A stretch of DNA of 64,000 nt from Clostridium sp. (GTDB taxonomy: Bacteria; Bacillota; Clostridia; Clostridiales; Clostridiaceae): NCBI GenBank assembly GCA_022773025.1, contig JALEZF010000016.1, forward strand, positions 1-64,000, in the 5' to 3' direction. Of this stretch, positions 52,007 to 62,175 are shown in pieces. The stretch's first letter is position 1; each line of letters begins with the position of its first letter. The position numbers and the translations under genes were made by a program. Under the pieces are notes generated by a model. It had not been told where the DNA came from and made no database searches. It saw only the letters and a program-made list of their open reading frames with translations.

Positions 52007-52777
52007 TTACTTATTTACTGGTTGTCTTTTATTTGCAAGTAATAATAATACTAAAACTGATACAAACATTAAAGTTGATAATGCATTTATTTCAGGTTTT
52101 ATTCCTCTTCTAGCCATAGAGTATACTTCAATAGAAAGGTTAGAAACACCACTTCCAGTATTAAAGAAACTTATAACAAAATCGTCTATTGACATAGTAA
52201 ATGCAATTAGAAATCCTGAAATTATACCTGGTTTTATTTGAGGTAATATTACCTTTCTAAGTGCATACATTGGTTTTGCTCCAAGGTCCATTGCCGCCTC
52301 CTCTATATTTTGAGGAAGCTGCTTTAGTCTTGGAAGTACAGATAATATTACATATGGAATATCAAAAGTTATATGTGCAAGTATCATTGTGCCAAGCCCT
52401 AGATCTAACTTTAAAAATATAAACAAACTCATAAGTCCTATAGCCGTAACTATATCTGGGTTTAGAACCGGAAGATAATTTATATTAAGAAGCACAGACT
52501 TCTTTGCACCCTTCATTTTGTGAATTCCTATGGCACTTATAGTTCCAATTATTGTAGCAACTAAAGATGCAACTATGGCAACTAATATAGTCGTTTTAAG
52601 CGCTGATAATATAGCTTCATTGTGCATAAGCTCTTGGTACCATTTAAAAGTGAATCCTTGCCACCTTGCCATTGACTTGGAATCATTAAAAGAAAATAGT
52701 ATAAGAGCAAATATTGGTGCATATAAAAATAGAAATATTGCTGATAAATATACATTAGAGGTTATCTTCTTTACCAC
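52007..52777 (-). CDS. potC: Polyamine ABC transporter permease PotC
   Basis: 256-aa six-helix permease with the EAA loop EEAAMDLGAKPMYALRKVIL (about 163-182). The start is GTG 52777, overlapping the last codons of potB, with GAGAGGAGG upstream inside potB, so translation is coupled. Pairs with PotB as the membrane channel. Confidence 0.92.
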   Translation of the reverse strand: MVKKITSNVYLSAIFLFLYAPIFALILFSFNDSKSMARWQGFTFKWYQELMHNEAILSALKTTILVAIVASLVATIIGTISAIGIHKMKGAKKSVLLNINYLPVLNPDIVTAIGLMSLFIFLKLDLGLGTMILAHITFDIPYVILSVLPRLKQLPQNIEEAAMDLGAKPMYALRKVILPQIKPGIISGFLIAFTMSIDDFVISFFNTGSGVSNLSIEVYSMARRGIKPEINALSTLMFVSVLVLLLLANKRQPVNK

Positions 52778-53613
52778 AATAGTCTGCCTCCTCTCTCATC
52801 TTCATCCTCATCAGAGAATTTAGATGTAAGTCCCATGCAAATTAAAATTAACAGCATCATAACTATGGATATAGCAGAACCAAAATTCCAGTCTCCAACA
52901 GTTGTAAACTGCTGTTCTATTAAGTTTCCAAGAAGAGTATATTGTCCTCCTCCTAAAAGTCTTGATATGACGAAGGTTGAAACCGCAGGCATAAATACCA
53001 TTGTTATTCCTGATACCACTCCTGGTATACTCAAAGGGAATATAACCTTTGTAAATGCTTTAAGCTTTCCAGCACCTAAATCATAAGCTGCGTTAACTAA
53101 ATCTTGATCGATTTTTAAAAGCGAAGTATATATAGGAAGTACCATAAATGGTAGGAAATTATATACCATACCTAAAAGCACAGCACCATTTGTATATAAA
53201 ATGCTAACTGGGTCTAATCCTATGGATGTTAATAGTGTATTTAAAAGTCCATTTTTGCCTAATATGGACATCCATGCATAAGTTCTCAAAAGAAAATTCA
53301 TCCACATTGGAAGTATGAATAGTAATATAAGCATACCCTTTTTATGATCCGGCTTTTTAGAAATTATATATGCTACAGGATATCCTATTATCAAACATAG
53401 AAATGTAGATAAAAATGCAAGCCATATAGAACGACCAAATACTTTTAAATAAATTGGGTTCAATAGTCTAGTAAAGTTATCTAAGGAAAATACATATTCT
53501 CCTCCTACTGTCTTAGTACAGCTGAAGAAGATTATTAAAAGTAAAGGAACTACTATAAATAGTGCACTCCATAATACATATGGATATGCTAAATAATCTT
53601 TTCTCTTTTTCAT
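52771..53613 (-). CDS. potB: Polyamine ABC transporter permease PotB
   Basis: 280-aa six-helix permease with EAA loop NAAYDLGAGKLKAFTKVIFP (about 176-195). Its ATG overlaps the potA stop (TAATG), so the two are translationally coupled. Downstream it overlaps potC by seven bases. Confidence 0.93.
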   Translation of the reverse strand: MKKRKDYLAYPYVLWSALFIVVPLLLIIFFSCTKTVGGEYVFSLDNFTRLLNPIYLKVFGRSIWLAFLSTFLCLIIGYPVAYIISKKPDHKKGMLILLFILPMWMNFLLRTYAWMSILGKNGLLNTLLTSIGLDPVSILYTNGAVLLGMVYNFLPFMVLPIYTSLLKIDQDLVNAAYDLGAGKLKAFTKVIFPLSIPGVVSGITMVFMPAVSTFVISRLLGGGQYTLLGNLIEQQFTTVGDWNFGSAISIVMMLLILICMGLTSKFSDEDEDERGGRLLW

Positions 53614-54656
53614 TATTCATCACCTGATTTTGTCATGATATGAAAATCTTCTGGATATAAATCCATTCCTATAGTTGAACCTATTTCTGCACTCTGAGTG
53701 TTATGAATAAGCCATATTCTTCCGTTTTCCTCTACTTCTAGTTCGTAATGAACTCCCTTAAATATTATTGACTTTACTGTTCCTTCTAACATACCTTTAC
53801 CAGCCGCTACCATCTTCACGTCTTCTGGTCTTATTACAACATCAACTTCTTCGTTTTTGTCAAATCCCTTATCTACACATTCAAATACTTTATCACATAC
53901 CTGAATCTTATAATCTTCAAGCATAACTCCATTAAATATGTTACTTTCTCCTATAAACTTTGCAACAAATCTATTTTCAGGCTCATTATATATATCTTGA
54001 GGAGTTCCCATCTGCTGAATAACTCCCTTATTCATAACTACAACTGTGTCTGACATAGTAAGAGCCTCTTCTTGGTCATGAGTAACAAATATAAAAGTTA
54101 TGCCAAGCTGTTTTTGAATCTTTTTAAGCTCTATCTGCATCTCTTTTCTAAGCTTCAAATCTAAAGCTCCTAAAGGCTCATCTAAAAGAAGCACCCTTGG
54201 TTCATTTACTATAGCCCTTGCTATAGCAACTCTCTGCTGCTGTCCACCACTTAATGAATCTATATTTCTTTTTTCAAATCCTTCTAATGATACAAGCTTT
54301 AATACTTCTTTTACCTTTGTATCTATTATTGACTTTGATAATTTCTTTATTCTAAGACCAAAAGCTATGTTCTCATATACATTCATATGAGGAAATAAGG
54401 CATACTTTTGGAATACAGTATTTATCTGTCTATCAAAGGGAGGTACATCATTTATCTTTTTGTCTTCAAATATTACCTCACCATCATCGCAGTTCTCAAA
54501 GCCTGCTATTATCTTTAAGGTGGTTGTCTTTCCACATCCACTAGGTCCAAGTAAAGTTACAAATTCATTTTTTCTTATGTTCAAGTTTATACTATCCAAT
54601 ACTTTAAGATCATCGTATTGTTTTGAAAGATTTTTAATTTCTATTATGTTTTCCAT
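53613..54656 (-). CDS. potA: Polyamine ABC transporter ATPase PotA
   Basis: 347-aa ATPase: Walker A GPSGCGKT (about 37-44), signature LSGGQQQR (about 135), Walker [12 protein letters not shown] (about 155), H-loop VTHDQEEAL, and a carboxy-terminal TOBE domain (from about 240; RPEDVKM). It energises uptake of spermidine/putrescine through PotBC. It follows the HTH-cupin regulator by 20 bases. Confidence 0.93.
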   Translation of the reverse strand: MENIIEIKNLSKQYDDLKVLDSINLNIRKNEFVTLLGPSGCGKTTTLKIIAGFENCDDGEVIFEDKKINDVPPFDRQINTVFQKYALFPHMNVYENIAFGLRIKKLSKSIIDTKVKEVLKLVSLEGFEKRNIDSLSGGQQQRVAIARAIVNEPRVLLLDEPLGALDLKLRKEMQIELKKIQKQLGITFIFVTHDQEEALTMSDTVVVMNKGVIQQMGTPQDIYNEPENRFVAKFIGESNIFNGVMLEDYKIQVCDKVFECVDKGFDKNEEVDVVIRPEDVKMVAAGKGMLEGTVKSIIFKGVHYELEVEENGRIWLIHNTQSAEIGSTIGMDLYPEDFHIMTKSGDE

Positions 54657-54676
54657 TACCTAACACCTCTTCTTCC

Positions 54677-55216
54677 CTAAAATGATGGCGGAGTGCTTAC
54701 CCAAATGACCTTTGCATCTGTCTTTCCTTCATTGGAAATATAATGATTTTCCTTTGGCTGAAAGTAAAAGCTCTCTCCTTTTCTTATCTTATACACCTTT
54801 TCACCTATGTGAAGATGTACTATTCCTGCTAATACGTATCCGAATTCTTCCCCTTCATGAGGCTCTTCTTCTTTATATTTTCCAAATGGCTCTAATGTAA
54901 GCATTATGGGCTCCATTTCATTCTTTTGCGCATCAGGCACAAGCCATTTCAATTTATATTTTAATTCGTCGTCCTCTGTCTCAAACATGTCATCTGCTGT
55001 AAATCTAACTCTCTCGCTAGTTTCTTCGCTGAAAAAATCCTTAAGATTTGTTCCTAACACTTGAAGTATATCCACAAGAGTCGCTATTGAAGGTGAAGTC
55101 AATTCATTTTCTATCTGAGATATGAATCCTTTGGACAATTCGCACCTGTTTGCAAGCTCTTCCTGGGTCAGCTGTTTTTCCATCCTTAACCTTCTTATCT
55201 TATCCCCAATTTCCAT
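54677..55216 (-). CDS. HTH-cupin regulator of polyamine uptake (PuuR-like)
   Basis: About 179 aa: Cro/C1 HTH (LTQEELANRCELSKGFISQIE, read as LTQEELANRCEL and SKGFISQIE, residues 16-36) and a carboxy-terminal cupin sensor (PHEGEEFGYVLAG, KGESFYFQPKENHY). First gene of the potABCD operon, so it almost certainly controls it, as PuuR-type proteins do in response to polyamines. ATG 55216 follows GGAGG; the longer frame begins at a TTG beside that site. Confidence 0.87.
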   Translation of the reverse strand: MEIGDKIRRLRMEKQLTQEELANRCELSKGFISQIENELTSPSIATLVDILQVLGTNLKDFFSEETSERVRFTADDMFETEDDELKYKLKWLVPDAQKNEMEPIMLTLEPFGKYKEEEPHEGEEFGYVLAGIVHLHIGEKVYKIRKGESFYFQPKENHYISNEGKTDAKVIWVSTPPSF

Positions 55217-55240
55217 AAAACTTACCTCCAAAACTTGTGT

Positions 55241-55432
55241 ATTATATCTAAACTACAGGTTTATTTTTACTAAACAAACAATGTTATTTTATAGCTTTTT
55301 TTATAATAAATCAATAGGTTTATAAAATTTTTTTAATATTTTTTTCGTATTTTTATTTCCCAAACCTTTGTCACTGCGTAGCTTTCATTCATTTTGTTTA
55401 CATTAATATTTCGTTTGTTTAGTATTACTAAC
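55241..55432. promoter_or_regulatory. pot operon promoter with two TTTGTTTAGTA elements
   Basis: Minus-strand TATAAT (55241-55246) about 25 bases before the regulator start. TTTGTTTAGTA occurs on the minus strand at 55268-55278 (within GTTTA-N7-TAAAC, near -35) and again on the plus strand at 55414-55424 (within GTTTAGTATTACTAAC). These are the likely targets of the HTH-cupin protein. The rest of 55217-55609 is AT-rich, with only the exporter terminator. Confidence 0.5.
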
Positions 55433-55479
55433 TTTAATTAGTATATGTATATTAAAAGTAAAGTATAGTTATGATATAC

Positions 55480-55529
55480 TCAAAAAATATAAAATAACTA
55501 CCTTTGTTTTGCAAAATAAGGTAGTTATT
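55480..55529 (-). terminator. Terminator of ABC exporter operon
   Basis: AATAACTACCTT (55493-55504)/AAGGTAGTTATT (55518-55529) perfect 12-bp stem, then TTATATTTTTTG on the minus strand, about 80 bases after the exporter stop. Confidence 0.8.
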
Positions 55530-55609
55530 CTAATTCTCATATATTTAGTTTCTAGTCACTTCTCTAAATTTAAAATCCGTATCTATGTATGTCACTGCTT
55601 TTTAAATTC

Positions 55610-57445
55610 TTAAAGTGTATTTTCTTTTTTCATTTGGCTATTGTACATTTCAAAATATCTTCCCTTTTTCTTCATAAGGTCTTCATGATTTCCTTCTTCA
55701 ACTATCATTCCATCATCTATAAACATTATTCTGTCTGCATCTCTTATAGTGCTAAGTCTATGGGCTATTATAAAAGTTGTATGTCCCTCCATCACATTCA
55801 GCATAGCCTCTTGTATCTTTAGTTCTGTTCTTGTATCTACGCTGCTTGTGGCTTCATCTAGTATTAGTATAGAGGGTTTTGCAAGTATTGCTCTAGCTAT
55901 AGTTAATAATTGCTTTTGTCCTTGGCTTAGGTTTCCTCCGCTTTCTTCAAGGACTGTGTCATAACCTTTTGGAAGTCTTTTGATGAAGCTATGAGCATTA
56001 GCCATCTTTGAGGCCTTTATTATCTCCTCATCTTTCGCCATAGGATTTCCGTATCTTATATTTTCTTTTATTGTTCCTGAAAATAGATAAGTATCCTGAA
56101 GCACTATGCCAAATACCTTTCTAAGACTGTCTCTTTTGTAGTTTCGTATATCACTTCCATCTATATATATGGTGCCAGCATTTACGTCATAAAATCTAGT
56201 CACCATATTTACGATAGTTGTCTTTCCTGCACCAGTAGGTCCAACTAGTGCTATAGATTCCCCTGCTTCAACTCTAAATGATACATTCTTTAAGATAAGT
56301 TTTTCTTTGGTATACCCAAAACTTACATTATCAAATATTACTTCCCCTTGAACATCACTAAGTGCTGAGGCATTTTCTACATCTTCTACTTCTTCACTTT
56401 CAGCTAATATATCAAAAACTCTCTCTGCACCTGCAACTCCTGATTGAAGATTATTAAATATATTTCCAAGGTCATTTAGCGGTCTTGTAAACTGTTTTGA
56501 ATAGCTTATAAAGCTCGTTATCATTCCAACATTTATAATACCTTTTACTGCAAGAATCCCACCTGTCCATGCTATTGCTACAAAGCCTACATTGTTTATT
56601 ACATTCATTATTGGCATCAAGAATCCAGACCATATCTGAGCTTTTATACCAACCTTTCGCAGCTTTTCATTGATATTATAGAATTCTTCAATAAGACTTT
56701 CTTCATGGTTAAAAGCCTTTACAACCTCTATGCCTGATATAGATTCTTCTATTTGTCCATTAAGCTTTCCTAGATATGTCTGTTGATCTTTAAATAAAAC
56801 CTTTGTCTTCTTTGCGATAACCTTTGTCAGCATAAATACCAGTGGAACAGTTATAAGACTCACAATAGTCAAGGTTATATTTAATAAAATCATGGCTATG
56901 AGAGTTCCTATAATTGATATAAGTCCACTAAAAAGCTGAACTGTAGATTGTGCTATTACACTGCTTATATTGTCTATATCATTTGAAAGTCTGCTCATTA
57001 TATCTCCATTGCTATGAGTATCAAAAAATGATATAGGCAAACTTTGCAACTTTTTAAACAAATCAGTTCTCATGGTCTTCACTATCCTTTGAGATATGCC
57101 AGCCATTAGCCATGAGTTTATGAGGCTTATTGTTCCGTCAGCAATATATGCCCCCGCTAACATGGATGTCATCACTATGAGTTTTGAAAACTCTATAGAA
57201 TCTACACTTTTTGCAATTACATCTACAGAAGTTCCTATGATATATGGTATTGTGACTACAATTAAACTATCTATTATGGTAAAAGCAAAGATTAAAAACA
57301 AAAGCTTTTTCTCAACCCTAAAGTACTCATAGATTTTCATCATTGTAGTTTTGAAGTCCTTAGGTTTTTCATGCTTTTCAAATCTCTTTCTAGAATTAGG
57401 AGTTCTTCCTTCAGGATATGCTTCGTATTTATTTCTCTTTTCCAT
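55610..57445 (-). CDS. ABC exporter half-transporter with consensus catalytic site
   Basis: About 611 aa: six-helix membrane domain (about 50-330) and ATPase domain with Walker A GPTGAGKT, Walker B LILDEATSSVD (catalytic Glu present), H-loop IIAHRLST, and an altered signature LSQGQ. Start at ATG 57445 after GGGAGGTG; this overlaps the preceding gene by 17 bases. Together with the partner at 57429 it matches heterodimeric multidrug exporters such as BmrCD/LmrCD. Exported compound unknown. Confidence 0.88.
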   Translation of the reverse strand: MEKRNKYEAYPEGRTPNSRKRFEKHEKPKDFKTTMMKIYEYFRVEKKLLFLIFAFTIIDSLIVVTIPYIIGTSVDVIAKSVDSIEFSKLIVMTSMLAGAYIADGTISLINSWLMAGISQRIVKTMRTDLFKKLQSLPISFFDTHSNGDIMSRLSNDIDNISSVIAQSTVQLFSGLISIIGTLIAMILLNITLTIVSLITVPLVFMLTKVIAKKTKVLFKDQQTYLGKLNGQIEESISGIEVVKAFNHEESLIEEFYNINEKLRKVGIKAQIWSGFLMPIMNVINNVGFVAIAWTGGILAVKGIINVGMITSFISYSKQFTRPLNDLGNIFNNLQSGVAGAERVFDILAESEEVEDVENASALSDVQGEVIFDNVSFGYTKEKLILKNVSFRVEAGESIALVGPTGAGKTTIVNMVTRFYDVNAGTIYIDGSDIRNYKRDSLRKVFGIVLQDTYLFSGTIKENIRYGNPMAKDEEIIKASKMANAHSFIKRLPKGYDTVLEESGGNLSQGQKQLLTIARAILAKPSILILDEATSSVDTRTELKIQEAMLNVMEGHTTFIIAHRLSTIRDADRIMFIDDGMIVEEGNHEDLMKKKGRYFEMYNSQMKKENTL

Positions 57446-59174
57446 CTTTAAGCACCTCCCTGCCAAATTGAGATCTTACTATGTCTCTATAAACATCACA
57501 TTTCTTTAAAAGCTCTTCATGTTTTCCCATTCCTACAATAGCACCATCGTCTAAAACTATTATCATGTCTGTATCTATAATTGAGCTTATTCTTTGAGAT
57601 ATTATTATGGTTGTCAAATCCATAGAATACTCATTTATATTCTTTCTTATAATGCTTTCCGTAGATGCATCTATAGCACTTGTACAGTCGTCTAAGATAA
57701 GTATTGATGGATTCTTCACTATAGCTCTAGCTATAGAAATTCTCTGTTTCTGTCCACCAGACAAATTAACTCCACCCCGTCCAAGGACTGTATCATAACC
57801 ATTAGGACATTTTAATATAAAATCATGAGCCATAGCTATTTTTGCTGCTCTCTCTACTTCTTCAATTGATGCATCTTTTCTTCCCCATCTTATATTCTCT
57901 AATATAGTTCCTGTAAACAATACATTTCTTTGAGGCACTAAAGCTATATTTTCCCTCAGATCCTTTACATCAAAGTCATCTATATCTCTACCATCTACCT
58001 TTATCTCCCCACCTTTTACGTCGTAAAATCTAGGTATTAAATTCACAAGAGTACTCTTACCTGATCCAGTAGAACCTATTATTCCAATGGTTTGTCCAGC
58101 CTTACAGCTGAAAGTTATATCTTTTAATAACTCACCATCTTCACTGTTCTTATAAAAAAATCTCACATCTCTAAATTCTATTTCCCCTTTAAGTTTGTGA
58201 TTATCTACTTTAAGATCGCCATTTTTCTGATTTTCTTCTTCATTTAAAACTTCTGAAACACGCTGAAATGATACCTTCGCTCTTATAAATGTTGATAGGA
58301 TGAAAGAGATTCTTGTTAGAGAAAATAGGATCTGTGTCATATAATTTATAAATGCCATTATTTCTCCAACTTTAACTGTGCCGTAGCTTGTACCAATAGC
58401 TCCTATCCACAATACTCCAACGATACCTAAGTTTATTATTATAGTTATTACAGGGCTAAACACAGCAGTGATTTTGTTGGTTTTTATTGATACATCTTTT
58501 AGTTCTTCATTTCCTGCATCAAACCTATCTCTTTCATATTTAAATCTGTTGAATGCTTTGACAACCCTTACTCCTGCCAAATACTCTCTCATTATTCCAT
58601 TAACTTTATCTAATGAATCCTGCACTTTCTTAAATAATGGATATCCAAGCTTAAGATTCATATATGTTATAAAAAACACTATAGGTACAATTATTATCAG
58701 TATCCAAGCCATTTTAAGATTTATCCTAGCCGCCATTATCATGCTTCCTATGCATAGTATAGGTGCCTTGACGAATATTCTCATGAGTCCATTAATGAAA
58801 TTTTGAAGTTGAGTAACATCATTAGTAAGCCTCGTTATAAGTGATGACCTTTCAAAGTGGTCCATGTTCTCTAGAGAAAAATTTTGTATCTTCTTGTATA
58901 AGTCCAATCTCAAATCCGCACCAAAACTCTGAGACACATTGCTTGATATTATATTCCTTGCTACAGCTCCCATAGCTCCCACAAGGACTATCAAAACCAT
59001 TATTCCCCCCATTTTAATTACATAAGGCAGATCCCTTTGAGCTACCCCCTTGTCTATCATAGATGCAAGTATAGTTGGTTGCAAGAGATCCCCTAAAGCT
59101 TCAACTATAAGAAATAATATTGCTACACCAAATGGCCCCCAATATTTCTTTATATATTTTTTTAAAACCTTCAA
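57429..59174 (-). CDS. ABC exporter half-transporter with degenerate catalytic site
   Basis: 581 aa, six helices then ATPase domain. Walker A GSTGSGKS and signature LSGGQ are normal, but the catalytic Glu after Walker B is Asp (LILDDCTSAID) and the H-loop His is Gln (IIISQRISS). This is the expected degenerate partner of a heterodimer with one active ATP site; its intact LSGGQ completes the site of the other subunit. First gene of the two-gene operon. Confidence 0.88.
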   Translation of the reverse strand: MKVLKKYIKKYWGPFGVAILFLIVEALGDLLQPTILASMIDKGVAQRDLPYVIKMGGIMVLIVLVGAMGAVARNIISSNVSQSFGADLRLDLYKKIQNFSLENMDHFERSSLITRLTNDVTQLQNFINGLMRIFVKAPILCIGSMIMAARINLKMAWILIIIVPIVFFITYMNLKLGYPLFKKVQDSLDKVNGIMREYLAGVRVVKAFNRFKYERDRFDAGNEELKDVSIKTNKITAVFSPVITIIINLGIVGVLWIGAIGTSYGTVKVGEIMAFINYMTQILFSLTRISFILSTFIRAKVSFQRVSEVLNEEENQKNGDLKVDNHKLKGEIEFRDVRFFYKNSEDGELLKDITFSCKAGQTIGIIGSTGSGKSTLVNLIPRFYDVKGGEIKVDGRDIDDFDVKDLRENIALVPQRNVLFTGTILENIRWGRKDASIEEVERAAKIAMAHDFILKCPNGYDTVLGRGGVNLSGGQKQRISIARAIVKNPSILILDDCTSAIDASTESIIRKNINEYSMDLTTIIISQRISSIIDTDMIIVLDDGAIVGMGKHEELLKKCDVYRDIVRSQFGREVLKDGKEK

Positions 59175-59391
59175 ACTAGCCCCTCCTTTATGTTCTGTTT
59201 TATTTTAAAAGTTTGATGATCTTTTCAAAACATTTATCATAATATTATAATACAACTTTTTTTATAAAACCGTATACATTGGATAAAATTTCAAATATTG
59301 ACATGCTTTAATCCATTATGATATAATAAAAATTTTATATTCTCCGTTTAATATGTTATAATATAATTAATATCATATTGGAGGTGTTTTT

Positions 59392-59892
59392 TTGTTTAAT
59401 ATTAGTGACACAATTGTATATCCAAATCAAGGTATAGGTACAATAGTATCTATAGATGAAGAACCATTTTTAGGAGAAATGCAGACTTATTACAAAATAA
59501 AATTCAGAAATAACAGTCTAGAGATAATGCTTCCTAAAAAGCGTCTTGAAAATTCTAATATAAGACTTTTAAGTGATTCAAAGGATATAGACGATGCTTT
59601 CGATCATATAGAGGATTTTGCTGAAGTTGTATGCAAAATGAATTCTTGTAATTTAAAAGAAAGAATGTTTCAAAATTCATTAAAATTAAAATCTTCTACA
59701 GTAAAAGATTTTTTAGAAGTTATACTAAATCTTAAAGAAGTACAAAATAATCATCATTTAAATTCTAGCGAAAAACAAATGCTGACTAGTACCACTTCAT
59801 CCTTAATTGATGAAATTAGTCTTGCAAAGGACATCACTACAGAAAAAGCTACTGATTTGTTAGATGACTTACTTTCTAAGGTAAAGCAATAA
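59392..59892 (+). CDS. CarD/CdnL-type RNA polymerase-binding protein
   Basis: 166 aa with the CarD/TRCF RNA-polymerase-interacting domain at the amino end (DTIVYPNQGIGTIVSI, YYKIKF, IMLPKKRL) and a helical DNA-binding-type carboxy half. Known relatives bind the polymerase beta subunit and stabilise open complexes. Begins at TTG 59392 with GGAGGTG seven bases upstream, behind a TATAAT-rich promoter region. Monocistronic. Confidence 0.87.
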   Translation: MFNISDTIVYPNQGIGTIVSIDEEPFLGEMQTYYKIKFRNNSLEIMLPKKRLENSNIRLLSDSKDIDDAFDHIEDFAEVVCKMNSCNLKERMFQNSLKLKSSTVKDFLEVILNLKEVQNNHHLNSSEKQMLTSTTSSLIDEISLAKDITTEKATDLLDDLLSKVKQ

Positions 59893-59922
59893 CCGCACAC
59901 AAAGTGTACGGTTATTTTTTTT
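59891..59922 (+). terminator. Terminator of CarD-like gene
   Basis: AACCG-ACA/TGT-CGGTT stem followed by TTTTTTTT. Confidence 0.88.
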
Positions 59923-59933
59923 ATGCTCTTCTA

Positions 59934-61463
59934 TTATTTCCAGTAATCTGTCTCAATTCCAATATCCATGGAACAGAACTTTCCACCATCAGTTCTATTG
60001 TAGTGGTCTAAAACTTTAAATACTATTTTGCTTCCCACAAGAAGTATCGGAACATTAGCATATACAACTATTATATTAACTAAGTCTGATATATACCATA
60101 GGTTGCCAAGCTCTAGTCCTGCTAAAACTGTAAGACATCCAAATGGAACGAATATAAGTGCTCCTAATGCTCTTACAGAGGTTATAAACTTCTTGCTTCT
60201 AGATATGAAGTTTCCTGATATCTCAGCAAATAATATCATTCCTATAAGAGTTGTAAAGGCAAAGAGAGCATAGCATAGTGATACTATAACTGTTATCATT
60301 CCATCAAAAGATGTTCCTGGTACTAAATTTTGAAGTGATGTAAGATAAAGAGGAAGTTTAGCACTTTTTATGGTTTCCCACGCTGCCATACCTACTCCAT
60401 TCCAAATGCTAGCCATTACTACAACAAATCCAGTCATTGTACATATTACCATAGTATCTAAAAATACACCTATCGCTTGAACAAACCCTTGCTCTGCTGG
60501 GTGATTATTATTTGCAACTGCTGCAGCCATTGTTATTGTCCCTTGTCCAGCCTCATTTGACATAAGACCCCTCTTTATACCTTGTGATAAGGCTATTCCA
60601 AAAGCTCCTCCAAATATAGCTTCAGGAGTAAATGCTCCCTTGAACACTGCACTAAAGAAATATGGAACTTTATCTAAATTAAATGCTATTACCATTATAG
60701 TTATTCCTACATATACAAGGGCCATTATAGGAACAAGTCTATCTGTAACCTTTGTCACTCTCTTTATCCCACCAAATACAGTAGCTGCTACTGAGATTAT
60801 GAGAAGTATTGTGATTGTGTAGTATACAATAGATTGTCTGTCTATAGGTCCTCCTGCGAAAGTTTCTGCTATAGAACCTAAGCTAGTTATTATGTTAAAG
60901 GTCTGAGCTGGTATACAAAATAGTGCATACACTATGAATACTATAGAAAGTATAATTCCAATCCCTCTCTTATTTCCTAAAATCCTTTTCCCGTAAAAAG
61001 GCAGACCCCCTACAAACTCGTCACCTTTTCTTTCCTTGAATACCTGAGCTAAAACAGCCTCCGAAAAAGCCGTAGCCATTCCAAAGAAAGCAGAAAGCCA
61101 CATCCAAAATAAAGTTCCTGGTCCTCCTACACTTATGGCTCCAGTAACTCCAACTATGTTTCCTGGTCCTATTCTCATAGCTGAGCTTAACAAAAATGAT
61201 GCTAATGGGCTCACCCCTATTTCACTGCTTTTCTTCTTGGCTAATATCTTTATCCCTCTTCTAAATCTCTTGCACTGAACAAAAGATGTCTTAAAGGTAA
61301 AGTATATTCCAGTTCCTAAAAGTAATATAACAGCTAAGGACATTCCTCCTAGGATTGGTATTTTAGAGTACCAGTCTATATTTGTTGGAAAATCCCAAAG
61401 AAAATCAGTTATAGGCACTATAAATTCAAAAAAGCTATTTACAGCATTAAATATCTCTGTCAA
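59934..61463 (-). CDS. Sodium:alanine/glycine symporter (AGCS family)
   Basis: 509-aa membrane protein that imports alanine or glycine with Na+. Family signatures: RIGPGNIVGVTGAI (about 97-110), KRGLMSNEAGQGT (about 298-310), and about eleven helices. Complete length. ATG 61463 follows GGAGGAG. Single gene, convergent with the CarD-like gene. Alanine uptake is a known feature of spore-forming clostridia, but the exact substrate is an inference. Confidence 0.9.
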   Translation of the reverse strand: MTEIFNAVNSFFEFIVPITDFLWDFPTNIDWYSKIPILGGMSLAVILLLGTGIYFTFKTSFVQCKRFRRGIKILAKKKSSEIGVSPLASFLLSSAMRIGPGNIVGVTGAISVGGPGTLFWMWLSAFFGMATAFSEAVLAQVFKERKGDEFVGGLPFYGKRILGNKRGIGIILSIVFIVYALFCIPAQTFNIITSLGSIAETFAGGPIDRQSIVYYTITILLIISVAATVFGGIKRVTKVTDRLVPIMALVYVGITIMVIAFNLDKVPYFFSAVFKGAFTPEAIFGGAFGIALSQGIKRGLMSNEAGQGTITMAAAVANNNHPAEQGFVQAIGVFLDTMVICTMTGFVVVMASIWNGVGMAAWETIKSAKLPLYLTSLQNLVPGTSFDGMITVIVSLCYALFAFTTLIGMILFAEISGNFISRSKKFITSVRALGALIFVPFGCLTVLAGLELGNLWYISDLVNIIVVYANVPILLVGSKIVFKVLDHYNRTDGGKFCSMDIGIETDYWK

Positions 61464-61592
61464 TTTTTCTCCTCCTTTAATGTGAATTTATTTTAAAGAC
61501 CTTATTATAATAATAAACTTTAAGTCCTTTGACAACTTTAATTATCTACTTATTATAACATTAAACTTAAATAAATTACCTTAATATTAAGA

Positions 61593-61621
61593 AAACCCAT
61601 GGGCTTCGCACTCATGGGTAT
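61593..61621 (-). terminator. Terminator of folT
   Basis: ACCCATG/CATGGGT stem followed by TTTTC on the minus strand, directly after the folT stop. Confidence 0.75.
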
Positions 61622-61625
61622 ATTT

Positions 61626-62171
61626 CTATATATGGCTTGTTCTTAGCTTTCCATCTAGGGCCTTCAAAAGACACCATACAACTATAATTTCTATAGGAAG
61701 CATTATAAAATTTTTGGCTACTCTAGGTATTAGAAGCGCCATAAATGCCTTTCCTCCTATTATAGATAACCACCATGTATTTAGAACTAAATTCACAAAC
61801 ACCGTTATACATGCTCTAGCTCCAATCACCCTCCATAAAGAAAGTTTAGACCTATACATGAATAGTCCTACGATGACTCCGCCAAGTATGGCATTAAATG
61901 TGAATCCAAAAAAGTATGGTCCAGTGGGCTTTATGATATATCCTATTATATCTCCCATTCCAGCTCCAAGACCTGCAGCTACAGGTCCGTACATAGTTCC
62001 CATAAGAAAGATTGCAACGAATGCAAAGCTTAATCTCAGTGTTGGCAGAATATCAATTCTAAAGAATGATAAAACCAGTTGTAATGCCACAAGAAGTGAC
62101 AACGCAACTAAAGACCTTACGTTCTTCATCTCCTTATAGGAATAATAGAATTTTCCAATAATTTTTTTCAT
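61626..62171 (-). CDS. folT: Folate ECF transporter substrate-binding subunit
   Basis: 181-aa S-component that binds folate in the membrane and works with the shared ECF energising module encoded elsewhere. Signatures: LRLSFAFVAIFLMGTMYGPV, GLGAGMGDIIGYIIKPTGPY, FFGFTFNAILGGVIVGLF (about 45-105). ATG 62171 follows AAGGAGG. A tetrahydrofolate riboswitch in its leader supports folate as the ligand. Confidence 0.9.
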   Translation of the reverse strand: MKKIIGKFYYSYKEMKNVRSLVALSLLVALQLVLSFFRIDILPTLRLSFAFVAIFLMGTMYGPVAAGLGAGMGDIIGYIIKPTGPYFFGFTFNAILGGVIVGLFMYRSKLSLWRVIGARACITVFVNLVLNTWWLSIIGGKAFMALLIPRVAKNFIMLPIEIIVVWCLLKALDGKLRTSHI

Positions 62172-62175
62172 AGCA

